DNA from: Streptomyces griseoflavus
GTDB lineage: Bacteria > Actinomycetota > Actinomycetes > Streptomycetales > Streptomycetaceae
Length of the DNA: 64,000 nt
NCBI RefSeq assembly: GCF_014649995.1
Contig: NZ_BMUC01000001.1
Span: forward strand, 1,086,031 to 1,150,030
Reading direction: 5' to 3'
Shown here: piece by piece, positions 55,923-64,000 of the stretch
How positions within the stretch are numbered: position 1 is the stretch's first letter
How the letters are laid out: every line of letters begins with the position of its first letter
Made by a program: the position numbers and the translations under genes
Notes under the pieces: model-generated
Seen by the model: only the letters and a program-made list of their open reading frames with translations
Database searches by the model: none
Told to the model about the DNA's origin: nothing

Positions 55923-57572
55923 ATGGCTCCTCACAGACAGGTCGATGGGGTGAACAGGCACCACTGGTGGCGTGACGCGGTGATCTACCAGGTGTACGTC
56001 CGCAGCTTTCTGGACAGCACCGGCGACGGCATCGGCGATCTCGCCGGGGTCAGGGCGGGACTGCCCTACCTGAGGAAGCTCGGCGTGGACGGGATCTGGC
56101 TGAGCCCCTTCTACCCCTCACCGCAGGCCGACCACGGCTACGACGTGGCCGACTACCGCGACGTCGACCCGGTCTTCGGCGACCTCGCCGAGTTCGACTC
56201 ACTGGTGGCCGCCGCCCGCCGGCTCGGCATCAGGGTCCTGCTCGACATCGTCCCCAACCACTGCTCCAGCGAGCACCCCTGGTTCCGCGAGGCCCTCGCC
56301 GCCGCCCCCGGCAGCCCCGAGCGCGCCCGCTTCCACTTCGCCGACGGCCGCGGACCGGACGGCGCCGAGCCGCCCAACAACTGGCACGCCATGTTCGGCG
56401 GCCCCGCCTGGACCCGGGTCACCGAACCCGACGGCCGCCCCGGCCAGTGGTACCTGCACATGTTCACGCCCGAACAGCCGGACTGGAACTGGCGCGAGGC
56501 CGAGGTTGCCGCCGATTTCGAGCGCACCCTGCGGTTCTGGCTGGACCGGGGCGTCGACGGCTTCCGGATCGACGTCGCCGCCGGGCTGTTCAAGCACCCC
56601 GAGCTGCCCGACTCCCCGGACCCCGAGGCCGACGCCCGCACCCGCGACTCGGTCAATCCCCTCGCCTGGAACCAGCCCGAGGTGCACGACGTGTGGCGGC
56701 ACTGGCGCGCCGTGTGCGAGGAGTACACCGCCCGTGACGGCCGCGAACGGCTCCTGGTCGGCGAGGTCTCCGTCCCCACGGCCCGCGAACACGCCCGGTA
56801 CGTCCGCGCCGACGAGCTCCACCAGGCCTTCTTCTTCGACCTGCTGAGCGCCCCCTGGGACGCCGACGCCTTCCGCAAGGTCATCTCCGAGGCGATGCAG
56901 GACATCGCCGGCACCGGCTCCACCGTCACCTGGGTCCTCAACAACCACGACCAGGTCCGCACCGTCACCCGCTACGGCGAACCCGCCCCCGAGGGCAGCG
57001 GGCTCGGCGCCGCCCGCGCCCGCGCCGCCGCCCTACTGATGCTCGCGCTGCCCGGGGCCGCGTACATCTACCAGGGCGAGGAACTGGGCCTGCCCGAGGT
57101 CGTCGACCTGCCCGACGACGTGCTCACCGACCCGATCTTCCGCCGCACCGGCAGCCGTGCCCGGATACGCGACGGCTGCCGTGTCCCGCTGCCCTGGTCG
57201 GGGCAGGCGTCCCCGTTCGGCTTCACCTCCGGCGCCGAGGGCACCAAGCCCTGGCTGCCGCAGCCCGAGTACTTCGCCGAGTACGCCACCCACCGCGCAC
57301 TCGCCGACACCCGCTCCTCCTGGCACCTGTACCGCGACGGCCTCCAGCTGCGCGCCGCGCTGGACCAGCTCGGCGACGGCACGCTGCGCTGGCTGGACAC
57401 CCAGCCCGGCGTCCTCGCCTTCGCCCGCGGCGACGGCCTCGTCTGCGCCGTCAACTTCGGAACCGCCCCCGTACCCGCTCCGGTCTCCGGCACCCCGCTG
57501 CTCGCCAGCGGGCCCTGCCCGACCGGAGTGCTTCCCGGCTCCACCGCCGCCTGGTGGATCGACGCCCCGTGA
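55923..57572 (+). CDS. Glycoside hydrolase family 13 alpha-glucosidase
   Basis: 549 aa (beta/alpha)8-barrel enzyme. The four GH13 regions are intact: I LLDIVPNHCSSEHPWF, II GVDGFRIDVAAGLFK with nucleophile Asp, III ERLLVGEVSVPTA with acid/base Glu, IV TWVLNNHDQVRTVTRYG. N-terminal WWRDAVIYQVYVRSFLDSTGDGIGDLAGV matches oligo-1,6- and alpha-1,4-glucosidases (AglA type). There is no signal peptide, so it acts in the cytoplasm on imported maltose-like or alpha-glucoside sugars, in line with the transporter genes behind it. The ATG at 55923 has no ribosome binding site; a GTG ten codons in (VNRHHWW) is an alternative. Binding-protein gene follows 41 bases later. Confidence 0.92.
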   Translation: MAPHRQVDGVNRHHWWRDAVIYQVYVRSFLDSTGDGIGDLAGVRAGLPYLRKLGVDGIWLSPFYPSPQADHGYDVADYRDVDPVFGDLAEFDSLVAAARRLGIRVLLDIVPNHCSSEHPWFREALAAAPGSPERARFHFADGRGPDGAEPPNNWHAMFGGPAWTRVTEPDGRPGQWYLHMFTPEQPDWNWREAEVAADFERTLRFWLDRGVDGFRIDVAAGLFKHPELPDSPDPEADARTRDSVNPLAWNQPEVHDVWRHWRAVCEEYTARDGRERLLVGEVSVPTAREHARYVRADELHQAFFFDLLSAPWDADAFRKVISEAMQDIAGTGSTVTWVLNNHDQVRTVTRYGEPAPEGSGLGAARARAAALLMLALPGAAYIYQGEELGLPEVVDLPDDVLTDPIFRRTGSRARIRDGCRVPLPWSGQASPFGFTSGAEGTKPWLPQPEYFAEYATHRALADTRSSWHLYRDGLQLRAALDQLGDGTLRWLDTQPGVLAFARGDGLVCAVNFGTAPVPAPVSGTPLLASGPCPTGVLPGSTAAWWIDAP

Positions 57573-57613
57573 GAAGCAAGCCCGGTCAACTCCCGTATCC
57601 CGAAGGGACATCG

Positions 57614-58945
57614 ATGATGATGCGACGACGTACCACCCTGCTCACCGGATGCACCGCCCTCGTCCTCGCGCTCGGCGCGACCGCCTGCGGCGGCAGCGAG
57701 CCCGTCGCGGCCGGCGGCGGCGACAAGTCGCTCGGCGGCCAGACCGTCACCGTCGCCGGCGTCTGGTCCGGCAGCGAGCAGAAGAACTTCCAGAAGGTGC
57801 TGGACGCCTTCACCGAGAAGACCGGCGCCAAGACCCAGTTCGTCTCCACCGGCGACAACGTCTCCACCGTCGTCGGCAGCAAGATCGAGGGCGGCAACGC
57901 CCCCGACGTCGTCATGGTCCCGCAGGTCGGCGTGCTCAAGCAGTTCGCCGGCAACGGCTGGCTCAAGCCCCTGGACAAGAAGGTCACCGCCACCGTCGGC
58001 GACAACTTCGCCGAGGTCTGGCAGAACTACGGCAGCGTCGACGGCACCCTCTACGGCCTCTACTTCAAGGCCGCCCACAAGTCGACCGTCTGGTACAGCC
58101 CCGAGGCCCTCGAACAGGCCGGCGTCACCCCGCCGAAGACCTTCGACGCCATGCTGAAGGACGGACGGACCGTCTCCGACTCCGGACTCGCCGCCTTCTC
58201 CGTCGCCGGACAGGACGGCTGGACCCTCACCGACTGGTTCGAGAACGTCTACCTCTCCCAGGCCGGCCCCGAGAAGTACGACGCCCTCGCCGCGCACGAG
58301 ATCAAGTGGACCGACCCGACGGTCGTCGAGGCGCTCACCACCCTCGGCACCCTCTTCAAGGACAAGCAGCTCATCGCCGGCGGACAGAAGGGCGCCCTCA
58401 ACACCGACTTCCCCGGCTCGGTGGAGAAGGTCTTCGGCCCCAAGGCCGAGGCCGCCATGGTCTACGAGGGCGACTTCGTCGCCGGCGTCGCCAAGGACCA
58501 GTTCGGCAAGAACATCGGCACCGACGCGAACTTCTTCCCCTTCCCGCCGGTCGGTGACGGCGAGGCCCCCGTGGTCAGCGGCGGTGACGCGGCCGTCGTC
58601 CTCAAGGACGGCAAGAACAGCGAGGCCGGCATGGCGCTCGTGGAGTACCTGGCGAGCCCCGAGGCCGCCGCCGTGTGGGCCGAGGCGGGCGGCTTCCTCT
58701 CCCCGAACAAGAAGCTCGACCTCTCCTCCTACGGCGACGACGTCACCCGCGCCACCGCCAAGTCCCTGATCGCCGCCGGTGACTCGGTCCGCTTCGACAT
58801 GTCCGACCAGGCACCCGCTGCCTTCGGCGGCACCAAGGGCGCCGGCGAGTGGAAGATCCTCCAGGACTTCCTGCGCGACCCGGCCGACCCGGCGAAGACC
58901 GCCGCCGAGCTCGAGACCGCGGCCGCCAAGGCCTACGGGAACTGA
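57614..58945 (+). CDS. Alpha-glucoside ABC transporter substrate-binding lipoprotein
   Basis: 443 aa. Lipoprotein signal MMMRRRTTLLTGCTALVLAL with lipobox GATAC, Cys near residue 25, anchoring it on the outer face of the membrane. Family 1 fold: VTVAGVWSGSEQKNFQKVLDAFTEKTGAKTQFVSTGDN at the N-terminus, DVVMVPQVGVLKQFAGNGWLKPLD, then AMVYEGDFVAGVAKDQFGKNIGTDANFFPFPP, and late helices. These features match AglE-type binding proteins for alpha-glucosides. ATG at 57614 (first of three) after CGAAGGGAC. Second gene of the operon, 5 bases before the first permease. Confidence 0.92.
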   Translation: MMMRRRTTLLTGCTALVLALGATACGGSEPVAAGGGDKSLGGQTVTVAGVWSGSEQKNFQKVLDAFTEKTGAKTQFVSTGDNVSTVVGSKIEGGNAPDVVMVPQVGVLKQFAGNGWLKPLDKKVTATVGDNFAEVWQNYGSVDGTLYGLYFKAAHKSTVWYSPEALEQAGVTPPKTFDAMLKDGRTVSDSGLAAFSVAGQDGWTLTDWFENVYLSQAGPEKYDALAAHEIKWTDPTVVEALTTLGTLFKDKQLIAGGQKGALNTDFPGSVEKVFGPKAEAAMVYEGDFVAGVAKDQFGKNIGTDANFFPFPPVGDGEAPVVSGGDAAVVLKDGKNSEAGMALVEYLASPEAAAVWAEAGGFLSPNKKLDLSSYGDDVTRATAKSLIAAGDSVRFDMSDQAPAAFGGTKGAGEWKILQDFLRDPADPAKTAAELETAAAKAYGN

Positions 58946-58950
58946 CAGCC

Positions 58951-60318
58951 ATGACCGCCACCATGGTGAAAGAGGCGAGCCCTCCCGCACCCGTGCACCC
59001 CGACGGCGCGCGCGGCCGGCGCCTGCGCCGCCGGGGGCGGGTCGTCGCCCTGCTGTTCGTGTTCCCCGCGCTGCTCCTGCTGGGCGCGCTCGTGGTCTAC
59101 CCGGTGCTGTTCTCCGTCGGCCGCAGCCTGTTCGACGCCACCGGCAACGAGTTCGTCGGCGGCGAGAACTACGCGGAGATGTTCCGCGACCCGACCACCC
59201 TCACCGCCGTCCGCAACACGGCCATCTGGGTCGTCGTCGCGCCGACCCTGCTGACCGGGCTCGGACTGATCCTGGCGGTCCTGGTGGAGAAGGTCCGCTG
59301 GGCCACCGCCTTCAAGCTGCTGCTGTTCATGCCGATGGCGGTGTCCTTCCTGGCGGCCGGCATCATCTTCCGGCTCGCCTACGACGAGGACCCCGACAAG
59401 GGCGTCCTCAACGCCGCCGTCGTCTCCGTCCACGACACCTTCCGGGGCAGCTCCTCCTACCCGACCGCCCGCGCGCGGGACGGCGAGGGGCTGACCAAGG
59501 ACGCGGACGGCTCGTACGTCACCGGCGCGGACGTCTCGCCCGGCGGGAGCGCCGCCGCGCTGGGCCTGGTCGGAATCGCCCCCAAGGACCTGCCGGGCGA
59601 CGCCGCACCCGCCTCGGGTGCGGCGCCCGGGAAGGCCGGCGCCGACGAGGTGCGCGGTGTGGTCTACCTCGACTTCACCCCCGGCGGGGGAGGCGAGCCG
59701 GGCGTGGTCGACCGGGGGGAGAGCGGACTGCCCGGCGTCACGGTCGAGGCGGTGCGCGACGGGGACACCGTCGCGCGCACCACCACCGCGGACGACGGCT
59801 CGTTCCGGTTCACGGGGCTCCAGGGCGGCGCGTACGCCCTGAAGCTGCCGGCGTCGAACTTCGCCGCCCCCTACGACGGCATCTCCTGGCTCGGCCCGGC
59901 GCTCGTCACCCCCGCCATCATCGGGGCGTACCTGTGGATCTGGACCGGGTTCGCCATGGTGCTGATCGGTGCGGGGCTCGCTGCCCTGCCCCGGGACGCG
60001 CTGGAAGCGGCCCGCATGGACGGCGCCAACGAGTGGCAGATCTTCCGCCGGATCACCGTCCCGCTGCTCGCGCCCGTCCTCACGGTCGTCTTCGTGACCC
60101 TGGTCATCAACGTCATGAAGGTCTTCGACCTGGTGTACATCATCGCGCCGGGGCCGGTGCAGGAGGACGCGACCGTGCTCGCGACGCAGATGTGGCTGGT
60201 GTCGTTCGGCGGCGGCAACAACCAGGGGCTGGGCAGCGCGCTGGGTGTCCTGCTGCTGCTCCTGGTCGTTCCGGCCATGGTGTTCAACGTCCGCCGTTTC
60301 CGAAGGAGTGAGCGATGA
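58951..60318 (+). CDS. Alpha-glucoside ABC permease with inserted beta-sandwich domain (AglF-like)
   Basis: 455 aa, MalF-type inner-membrane permease. Helices near residues 31-58, 90-112, 120-142, 315-345, and three more to the end; the EAA loop that docks the ATPase is DALEAARMDGANEWQIFRRITVP near residue 355. Between helices three and four, where relatives have a short loop, about 165 residues are inserted (about 147-312). The core of this insert (about 235-302: VRGVVYLDFTPGGGG..., GLPGVTVEAVRDGDTVARTTTADDGSFRF then TGLQGGAYALKLP) looks like a carboxypeptidase-regulatory/SdrD-B-type beta-sandwich, exposed outside. It overlaps the next permease by ATGA. ATPase missing; MsiK presumably supplies it. 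Confidence 0.9.
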   Translation: MTATMVKEASPPAPVHPDGARGRRLRRRGRVVALLFVFPALLLLGALVVYPVLFSVGRSLFDATGNEFVGGENYAEMFRDPTTLTAVRNTAIWVVVAPTLLTGLGLILAVLVEKVRWATAFKLLLFMPMAVSFLAAGIIFRLAYDEDPDKGVLNAAVVSVHDTFRGSSSYPTARARDGEGLTKDADGSYVTGADVSPGGSAAALGLVGIAPKDLPGDAAPASGAAPGKAGADEVRGVVYLDFTPGGGGEPGVVDRGESGLPGVTVEAVRDGDTVARTTTADDGSFRFTGLQGGAYALKLPASNFAAPYDGISWLGPALVTPAIIGAYLWIWTGFAMVLIGAGLAALPRDALEAARMDGANEWQIFRRITVPLLAPVLTVVFVTLVINVMKVFDLVYIIAPGPVQEDATVLATQMWLVSFGGGNNQGLGSALGVLLLLLVVPAMVFNVRRFRRSER

Positions 60319-61154
60319 ACGCGGTGCGGCGGCTGCTCGGCAGCACGGTGGTGCAGGCGTTCCTGGTGGTCGTCGGGCTGGTGTGGATGACTCCGCTGGC
60401 CGGTCTCTTCCTGTCCTCGCTGCGGTCGGCCGAGGACACGGCGAAGGGCGGCTGGTGGACCGTGTTCACCAGCCCCGGGCAGCTGTCCTTCGACAACTAC
60501 GCGGCCCTGCTGGAGAACTCGGGCATCACCCAGGCGTTCTGGAACACCGTGCTGATCTCCGTGCCGACGACCGTGCTGGTCGTGGTGGTGGCGGCGCTCG
60601 CCGGATACGCCTTCGCCTGGCTGGACTTCCCGGGGCGGGACGCCGTGTTCCTCGTCGTGGTCGCGCTGCTGGTCGTGCCCGTGCAGATCGGCCTGCTGCC
60701 GGTCGCCAAACTCTTCGGCCAACTCGGGCTGTTCGGGACCATCCCGGGCGTCGTGCTGTTCCACGTGGCGTACGGGCTGCCGTTCGCGGTGTTCCTGCTG
60801 CGGAACTACTTCGCGGAGATGCCGAAGGAGATGCTGGAGGCCGCGCGGATGGACGGGGGGAGCGAGTGGCGGATCTTCACCCGGCTGGTGCTGCCGGTGG
60901 GGCGGCCGGCGATCGCGAGCCTCGCGATCTTCCAGTTCCTGTGGGTGTGGAACGACATGCTGGTGGCGCTGCTGTTCGCGGACAGTTCGTCGCAGCCGCT
61001 GACGGTGGAACTGCAGTCGCAGATACGGCAGTTCGGGAGCAACATCGATGTGCTCGCGCCGGGGGCGTTCCTGTCGCTGATCGTGCCCGTCGTGGTGTTC
61101 TTCGCGTTCCAGCGGCACTTCGTGCAGGGAGTCATGGCGGGGTCGGTGAAGTAG
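60315..61154 (+). CDS. Alpha-glucoside ABC permease (AglG/MalG-like)
   Basis: 279 aa, six membrane helices. MalG family: QAFLVVVGLVWMTPLAGLFLSSLRSAED at the N-terminus, LSFDNYAALLENSGITQAFWNTVLISVPTTVLVVVVAALAGYAFAWLDFPGR, VVPVQIGLLPVAKLFGQLGLFGT, the EAA loop MPKEMLEAARMDGGSEWRIFTRLVLPVGRPAI, and FQFLWVWNDMLVALLF. ATG overlaps the stop of the previous permease (ATGA), ensuring equal production of the heterodimer. Last gene of the operon, closed by a very long hairpin directly after its stop codon. Confidence 0.93.
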   Translation: MNAVRRLLGSTVVQAFLVVVGLVWMTPLAGLFLSSLRSAEDTAKGGWWTVFTSPGQLSFDNYAALLENSGITQAFWNTVLISVPTTVLVVVVAALAGYAFAWLDFPGRDAVFLVVVALLVVPVQIGLLPVAKLFGQLGLFGTIPGVVLFHVAYGLPFAVFLLRNYFAEMPKEMLEAARMDGGSEWRIFTRLVLPVGRPAIASLAIFQFLWVWNDMLVALLFADSSSQPLTVELQSQIRQFGSNIDVLAPGAFLSLIVPVVVFFAFQRHFVQGVMAGSVK

Positions 61155-61155
61155 G

Positions 61156-61207
61156 GGACAGGGAAGGGGCGGCGGGGGCTCTCGCCCCCGCCGCCCCTTC
61201 CCTGTCC
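61156..61207 (+). terminator. 24-bp perfect stem-loop ending the glucoside operon
   Basis: The 24 bases at 61156-61179 (GGACAGGGAAGG...GGGGGC) and their exact complement at 61184-61207 enclose loop TCTC. It starts one base after the stop codon. No T run follows. A second small hairpin CCGGGGC-N3-GCCCCGG just beyond could act for the opposing pgl gene. Confidence 0.85.
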
Positions 61208-61259
61208 GTCCCCGGGGCCGTGCCCCGGACCCCCTCTTCGGCCCTGAACGGGCCTCGCC

Positions 61260-62018
61260 TCAGACGCCGGACGGGCTGCGGAGTTTCGACGCCGCCGCCC
61301 GGTCCAGGAGCCACAGGGTGCGGTTCCGGCCCTTCGCCAGGGCTGCCGGGACCTCCGCCTCGGCCGTTCCCGACAGGGCGGTCGCCGCTGCCTCCGCCTT
61401 GTCCTCGCCCGCCGCCAGCAGCCAGACCTCCCGGGCCGCCCGGATCGCCGGGAGGGTCAGGGTGATCCGGGTGGGCGGGGGCTTCGGCGCGTCCTGGACG
61501 CCGACCACCGTGCGTTCCCTCTCGCGGACCGCGGGGAGCCCGGGAAAGAGGGAGGCCACATGGGTGTCCGGGCCCACGCCCAGCATCAGGACGTCGAAGG
61601 CGGGGACGGGATCGCCCGCGGCGGCGAGTTCCTCCGCGTAGGCGGCCGCCGCCGCGTCCACGTCCGGGCCGTGCGGGCCGTCCGACGCGGGCATGGCGTG
61701 CACGCGCTCCGGGTCCAGCGGCACCGCGTCGAGCAGCGCCTCGCGGGCCTGGGTGACATTGCGGTCCGGGTCACCCTCCGGCAGGAAGCGTTCGTCGCCC
61801 CACCACAGGTCCAGCCGCGACCAGTCGACCGCGTCCCGGGCCGGGGCGGCGGCCAGCGCGGCCAGCAGGCCGTTGCCGTTGCGGCCACCGGTCAGGACGA
61901 CGGACGCCGACCCCCGCGCGGCCTGCGCGTCCACGATGCCGGTGATCAGCCGGGCCGCGGCCGCCCGGGCCATCAGCTCCTTGTCCCGGTGCACGACCAG
62001 CAGCGGTGCCGTACTCAT
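61260..62018 (-). CDS. pgl: 6-phosphogluconolactonase
   Basis: 252 aa DevB-type lactonase hydrolysing 6-phosphogluconolactone to 6-phosphogluconate, second step of the oxidative pentose phosphate pathway. Family motifs: VVLTGGRNGNGLLAALAA (phosphate loop), WSRLDLWWGDERFLPEGDPDRNVTQAREALL, FDVLMLGVGPDTHVASLFPG and RITLTLPAIRAAREVWLLAAGEDKAEAA. The ATG (62016-62018) overlaps the TGA of opcA. Last gene of zwf-opcA-pgl. Confidence 0.95.
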   Translation of the reverse strand: MSTAPLLVVHRDKELMARAAAARLITGIVDAQAARGSASVVLTGGRNGNGLLAALAAAPARDAVDWSRLDLWWGDERFLPEGDPDRNVTQAREALLDAVPLDPERVHAMPASDGPHGPDVDAAAAAYAEELAAAGDPVPAFDVLMLGVGPDTHVASLFPGLPAVRERERTVVGVQDAPKPPPTRITLTLPAIRAAREVWLLAAGEDKAEAAATALSGTAEAEVPAALAKGRNRTLWLLDRAAASKLRSPSGV

Positions 62019-63067
62019 TTCGCCGCCGCCTTCTTCACCGGGGCCTGCGCCGTCGCCTGGTCCGCGGGAGCTTTCGCCGCCGACTCGACGGGAGCGGGGA
62101 CCGCTTCCGGTCCTCCTTTGGCCGGCGTGCCCGCCCCGTCCGCGGACTTCAGGCGCTCCACGCCGTAACGCAGCGCCGAGGCGTAGGTGTCGTCCGGGTC
62201 GAGCCGGCGCAGCTCCTCCGCGATCAGCTCCGCCGTGTCACGGCGCTTGAGCGCCACCGCGCGCTTGGGCTGGCCCTGGATGGACAGCGTCGCCAGCGAG
62301 CCGTCGGCGCGGTCCAGCGAGATCGGGCCGCAGTCGGTGTCCATGCGGACCGCCGTGAGTCCCGGACCGGCGGAGCGGGTGCGCCTGACGGGGACGTCCA
62401 GCCGGTCCGCGAGCCACATCGCCAGCAGCTCACAGCTCGGGTTGAACTCCTCGCCCTCCACCTCCACGCCCTGCACCTCGCAGGCGACCTGGTCCAGCGC
62501 CGCGGCCAGCATCGAACGCCAGGGCGTGATGCGGGTCCACGACAGGTCCGTGTCACCGGGGGTGTAGGCGTCGGCCCGGGCGGCCAGCTCCTCCACCGGC
62601 TTCTCGCAGGCGTAGGTGTCGGTCACCCTGCGCTGGGCCAGCGCGCCCAGCGGGTCCTGCGCCGGGTCCAGCGGGGCGTTCACCGGCCACCACACCACCA
62701 CCGGGGCGTCCGGCAGCAGCAGCGGCAGCACCACCGACTGGGCGTGGTCGACGACCTCGCCGTACAGACGGAGGATGACGGTCTCGCCGGTGCCGGCGTC
62801 CGCGCCGACCCGCACCTCGGCGTCCAGCCGGGACTGGGTGCGGTCACGGAGCGAGCGGGAGACGCGCTTGATGACGACGAGCGTGCGCGAGGGGTGCTCG
62901 TGCGAGGCGTCGCTCGCCGCCTTCAGCGCGTCGTAGGCGTTCTCCTCGTCCGTCACGATGACCAGCGTCAGCACCATGCCGACGGCAGGGGTGCCGATGG
63001 CCCGGCGGCCCTTCACCAACGCCTTGTTGATCTTGCTGGCAGTGGTGTCCGTGAGGTCTGTCTTCAT
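62015..63067 (-). CDS. opcA: OxPP cycle protein OpcA (glucose-6-phosphate dehydrogenase assembly)
   Basis: 350 aa. OpcA family, found in cyanobacteria and actinomycetes, activates or assembles glucose-6-phosphate dehydrogenase. Recognised by TLVIVTDEENAYDALKAASDASHEHPSRTLVVIKR, VILRLYGEVVDHAQSVVLPLLLPDAPVVVWWPVNAP, SWTRITPWRSMLAAALDQVA and LDVPVRRTRSAG. The C-terminal 45 residues are an Ala/Pro/Lys-rich tail (GTPAKGGPEAVPAPVESAAK... KKAAAK), probably disordered. ATG (63065-63067) overlaps the zwf stop, and the end overlaps pgl: three coupled genes giving stoichiometric production. Confidence 0.95.
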   Translation of the reverse strand: MKTDLTDTTASKINKALVKGRRAIGTPAVGMVLTLVIVTDEENAYDALKAASDASHEHPSRTLVVIKRVSRSLRDRTQSRLDAEVRVGADAGTGETVILRLYGEVVDHAQSVVLPLLLPDAPVVVWWPVNAPLDPAQDPLGALAQRRVTDTYACEKPVEELAARADAYTPGDTDLSWTRITPWRSMLAAALDQVACEVQGVEVEGEEFNPSCELLAMWLADRLDVPVRRTRSAGPGLTAVRMDTDCGPISLDRADGSLATLSIQGQPKRAVALKRRDTAELIAEELRRLDPDDTYASALRYGVERLKSADGAGTPAKGGPEAVPAPVESAAKAPADQATAQAPVKKAAAK

Positions 63068-64000
63068 GGCCGGCGCCAGCTCCGTCCGTCTCGCTCGAGC
63101 ATTTCGTCCGCCTCGACGGGGCCCCACGTACCGGCCGGGTACTGGGCCGGCCTGCCGTTGGCGTCCCAGTACTCCTCGATCGGGTCGAGGATCTTCCAGG
63201 ACAGCTCGACCTCCTCCGTGCGCGGGAAGAGGTTGGAGTCGCCGAGCAGGACGTCGAGGATCAGCCGCTCGTACGCCTCCGGGCTGGACTCGGTGAACGA
63301 CTCGCCGTAGGCGAAGTCCATCGACACGTCCCGGATCTCCATCGACGTGCCCGGCACCTTCGAGCCGAAGCGCACGGTGACGCCCTCGTCGGGCTGCACG
63401 CGGATGACGATCGCGTTCGAGCCCAGCTCCTCGGTGGCCGTGGTGTCGAAGGGGGAGTGCGGGGCCCGCTGGAAGACGACGGCGATCTCCGTCACCCTGC
63501 GGCCCAGCCGCTTGCCGGTGCGCAGGTAGAAGGGGACGCCCGCCCAGCGCCGGTTGTCGATGCCGAGGCGGATCGCCGCGTAGGTGTCGGTCTTCGAGGA
63601 GGCGTCGATGCCGTCCTCCTCCAGGTACCCGACCGCCTTCGCGCCGCCCTGCCAGCCCGCCGCGTACTGCCCGCGCACGGTGTCCCGGCCCAGGTCCTTC
63701 GGCAGCCGCACGGCCCCGAGCACCTTGGTCTTCTCCGCGGCCAGCGCGTCCGCGTCGAAGGAGGCGGGCTCCTCCATCGCGGTCAGCGCGAGCAGCTGCA
63801 GGAGGTGGTTCTGGATGACGTCGCGGGCGGCGCCGATGCCGTCGTAGTAGCCGGCCCGGCCGCCGATGCCGATGTCCTCGGCCATGGTGATCTGCACGTG
63901 GTCCACGAAGGACCGGTTCCAGATCGGTTCGAACATCGTGTTGGCGAAGCGCAGCGCCAGGATGTTCTGGACGGTCTCCTTGCCCAGGTAGTGGTCGATC
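63064..64000 (-). CDS. zwf: Glucose-6-phosphate 1-dehydrogenase, C-terminal part
   Basis: About 311 C-terminal residues; the gene starts beyond the right edge. The visible part begins at the active-site motif IDHYLGKETVQNILALRFAN (substrate-binding His/Tyr/Lys), then FEPIWNRSFVDHVQITMAEDIGIGGRAGYYDGIGAARDVIQNHLLQLL, WAGVPFYLRTGKRLGRRVTEIAVVFQRAPHSPF and VELSWKILDPIEEYWDANG. It oxidises glucose 6-phosphate, generating NADPH. Its NAD(P)-binding N-terminus is not in view, so coenzyme preference cannot be read. First gene of the zwf-opcA-pgl set within the window. Confidence 0.96.
   Translation of the reverse strand, partial: IDHYLGKETVQNILALRFANTMFEPIWNRSFVDHVQITMAEDIGIGGRAGYYDGIGAARDVIQNHLLQLLALTAMEEPASFDADALAAEKTKVLGAVRLPKDLGRDTVRGQYAAGWQGGAKAVGYLEEDGIDASSKTDTYAAIRLGIDNRRWAGVPFYLRTGKRLGRRVTEIAVVFQRAPHSPFDTTATEELGSNAIVIRVQPDEGVTVRFGSKVPGTSMEIRDVSMDFAYGESFTESSPEAYERLILDVLLGDSNLFPRTEEVELSWKILDPIEEYWDANGRPAQYPAGTWGPVEADEMLERDGRSWRRP

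Overview
The window is chromosomal DNA of a Streptomyces-type actinomycete. Evidence: very high G+C with strong G/C third-position bias, many GTG starts with GGAGG-like ribosome binding sites, frequent 4-base stop/start overlaps (ATGA, GTGA), and marker genes such as whiA, an RbpA-like zinc protein, opcA, a mycothiol-type maleylpyruvate isomerase homologue and a DUF397/XRE/ATPase regulatory set. The right two thirds follows an order I recall from the conserved core of Streptomyces chromosomes (zwf-opcA-pgl, pgi, secG-tpiA-pgk-gap, whiA-yvcK-rapZ-uvrC, uvrA, aroQ, terC, uvrB). No tRNA, rRNA, insertion sequence, prophage or CRISPR array was seen.

Layout. 1-3.1 kb: a truncated zinc alcohol/formaldehyde dehydrogenase, a 63-aa orphan and the glycerol uptake pair glpF-glpK. 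3.4-8.1 kb: a nucleotidyltransferase, then a regulatory island (60-aa protein, 147-aa protein coupled to a HATPase, XRE/DUF5753 regulator, DUF397 protein, DUF574 methyltransferase) around a divergent promoter rich in repeats and containing a LexA-like box. 8.3-17.1 kb: orphan GltD, small membrane and CBS proteins, the pseudouridine catabolic pair psuG-psuK, VOC protein, Ogt, a secreted glycerophosphodiesterase behind PHO-box-like repeats, and a MHYT protein. 17.1-24.8 kb: uvrB, two TerD-type proteins, TerC behind a yybP-ykoY (manganese) riboswitch, and a cation/proton antiporter. 24.8-35.2 kb: S66 peptidase, aroQ, metallo-hydrolase, maleylpyruvate isomerase homologue, uvrA, a LacI-controlled sugar kinase, a Tat-exported Rieske protein and a DNA-binding-like protein.

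35.4-40.5 kb is the coupled uvrC-rapZ-yvcK-whiA operon. 40.6-49.6 kb holds a large secreted M14 carboxypeptidase followed by glycolysis and translocation genes gap-pgk-tpiA-secG, an RbpA paralogue and pgi. 49.7-55.7 kb has a membrane protein, a PadR-controlled ABC exporter-type operon and an unlinked solute-binding protein. 55.9-61.2 kb is an alpha-glucoside operon (GH13 enzyme, binding lipoprotein, two permeases) with no ATPase, as expected if a shared MsiK-type ATPase energises it. 61.3-64 kb is the oxidative pentose phosphate operon zwf-opcA-pgl, zwf running off the right edge.

Together the window links three nucleotide excision repair genes, central carbon flux (glycerol, glucoside, glycolysis, pentose phosphate), metal homeostasis and developmental control. 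The least ordinary signals are the riboswitch before terC, the beta-sandwich inserted in an alpha-glucoside permease, a LexA-like box in front of a DUF397-type regulator, a pair of DnaA boxes between metabolic genes, a kinase-like protein without a P-loop, and a coupled upstream ORF before the antiporter.
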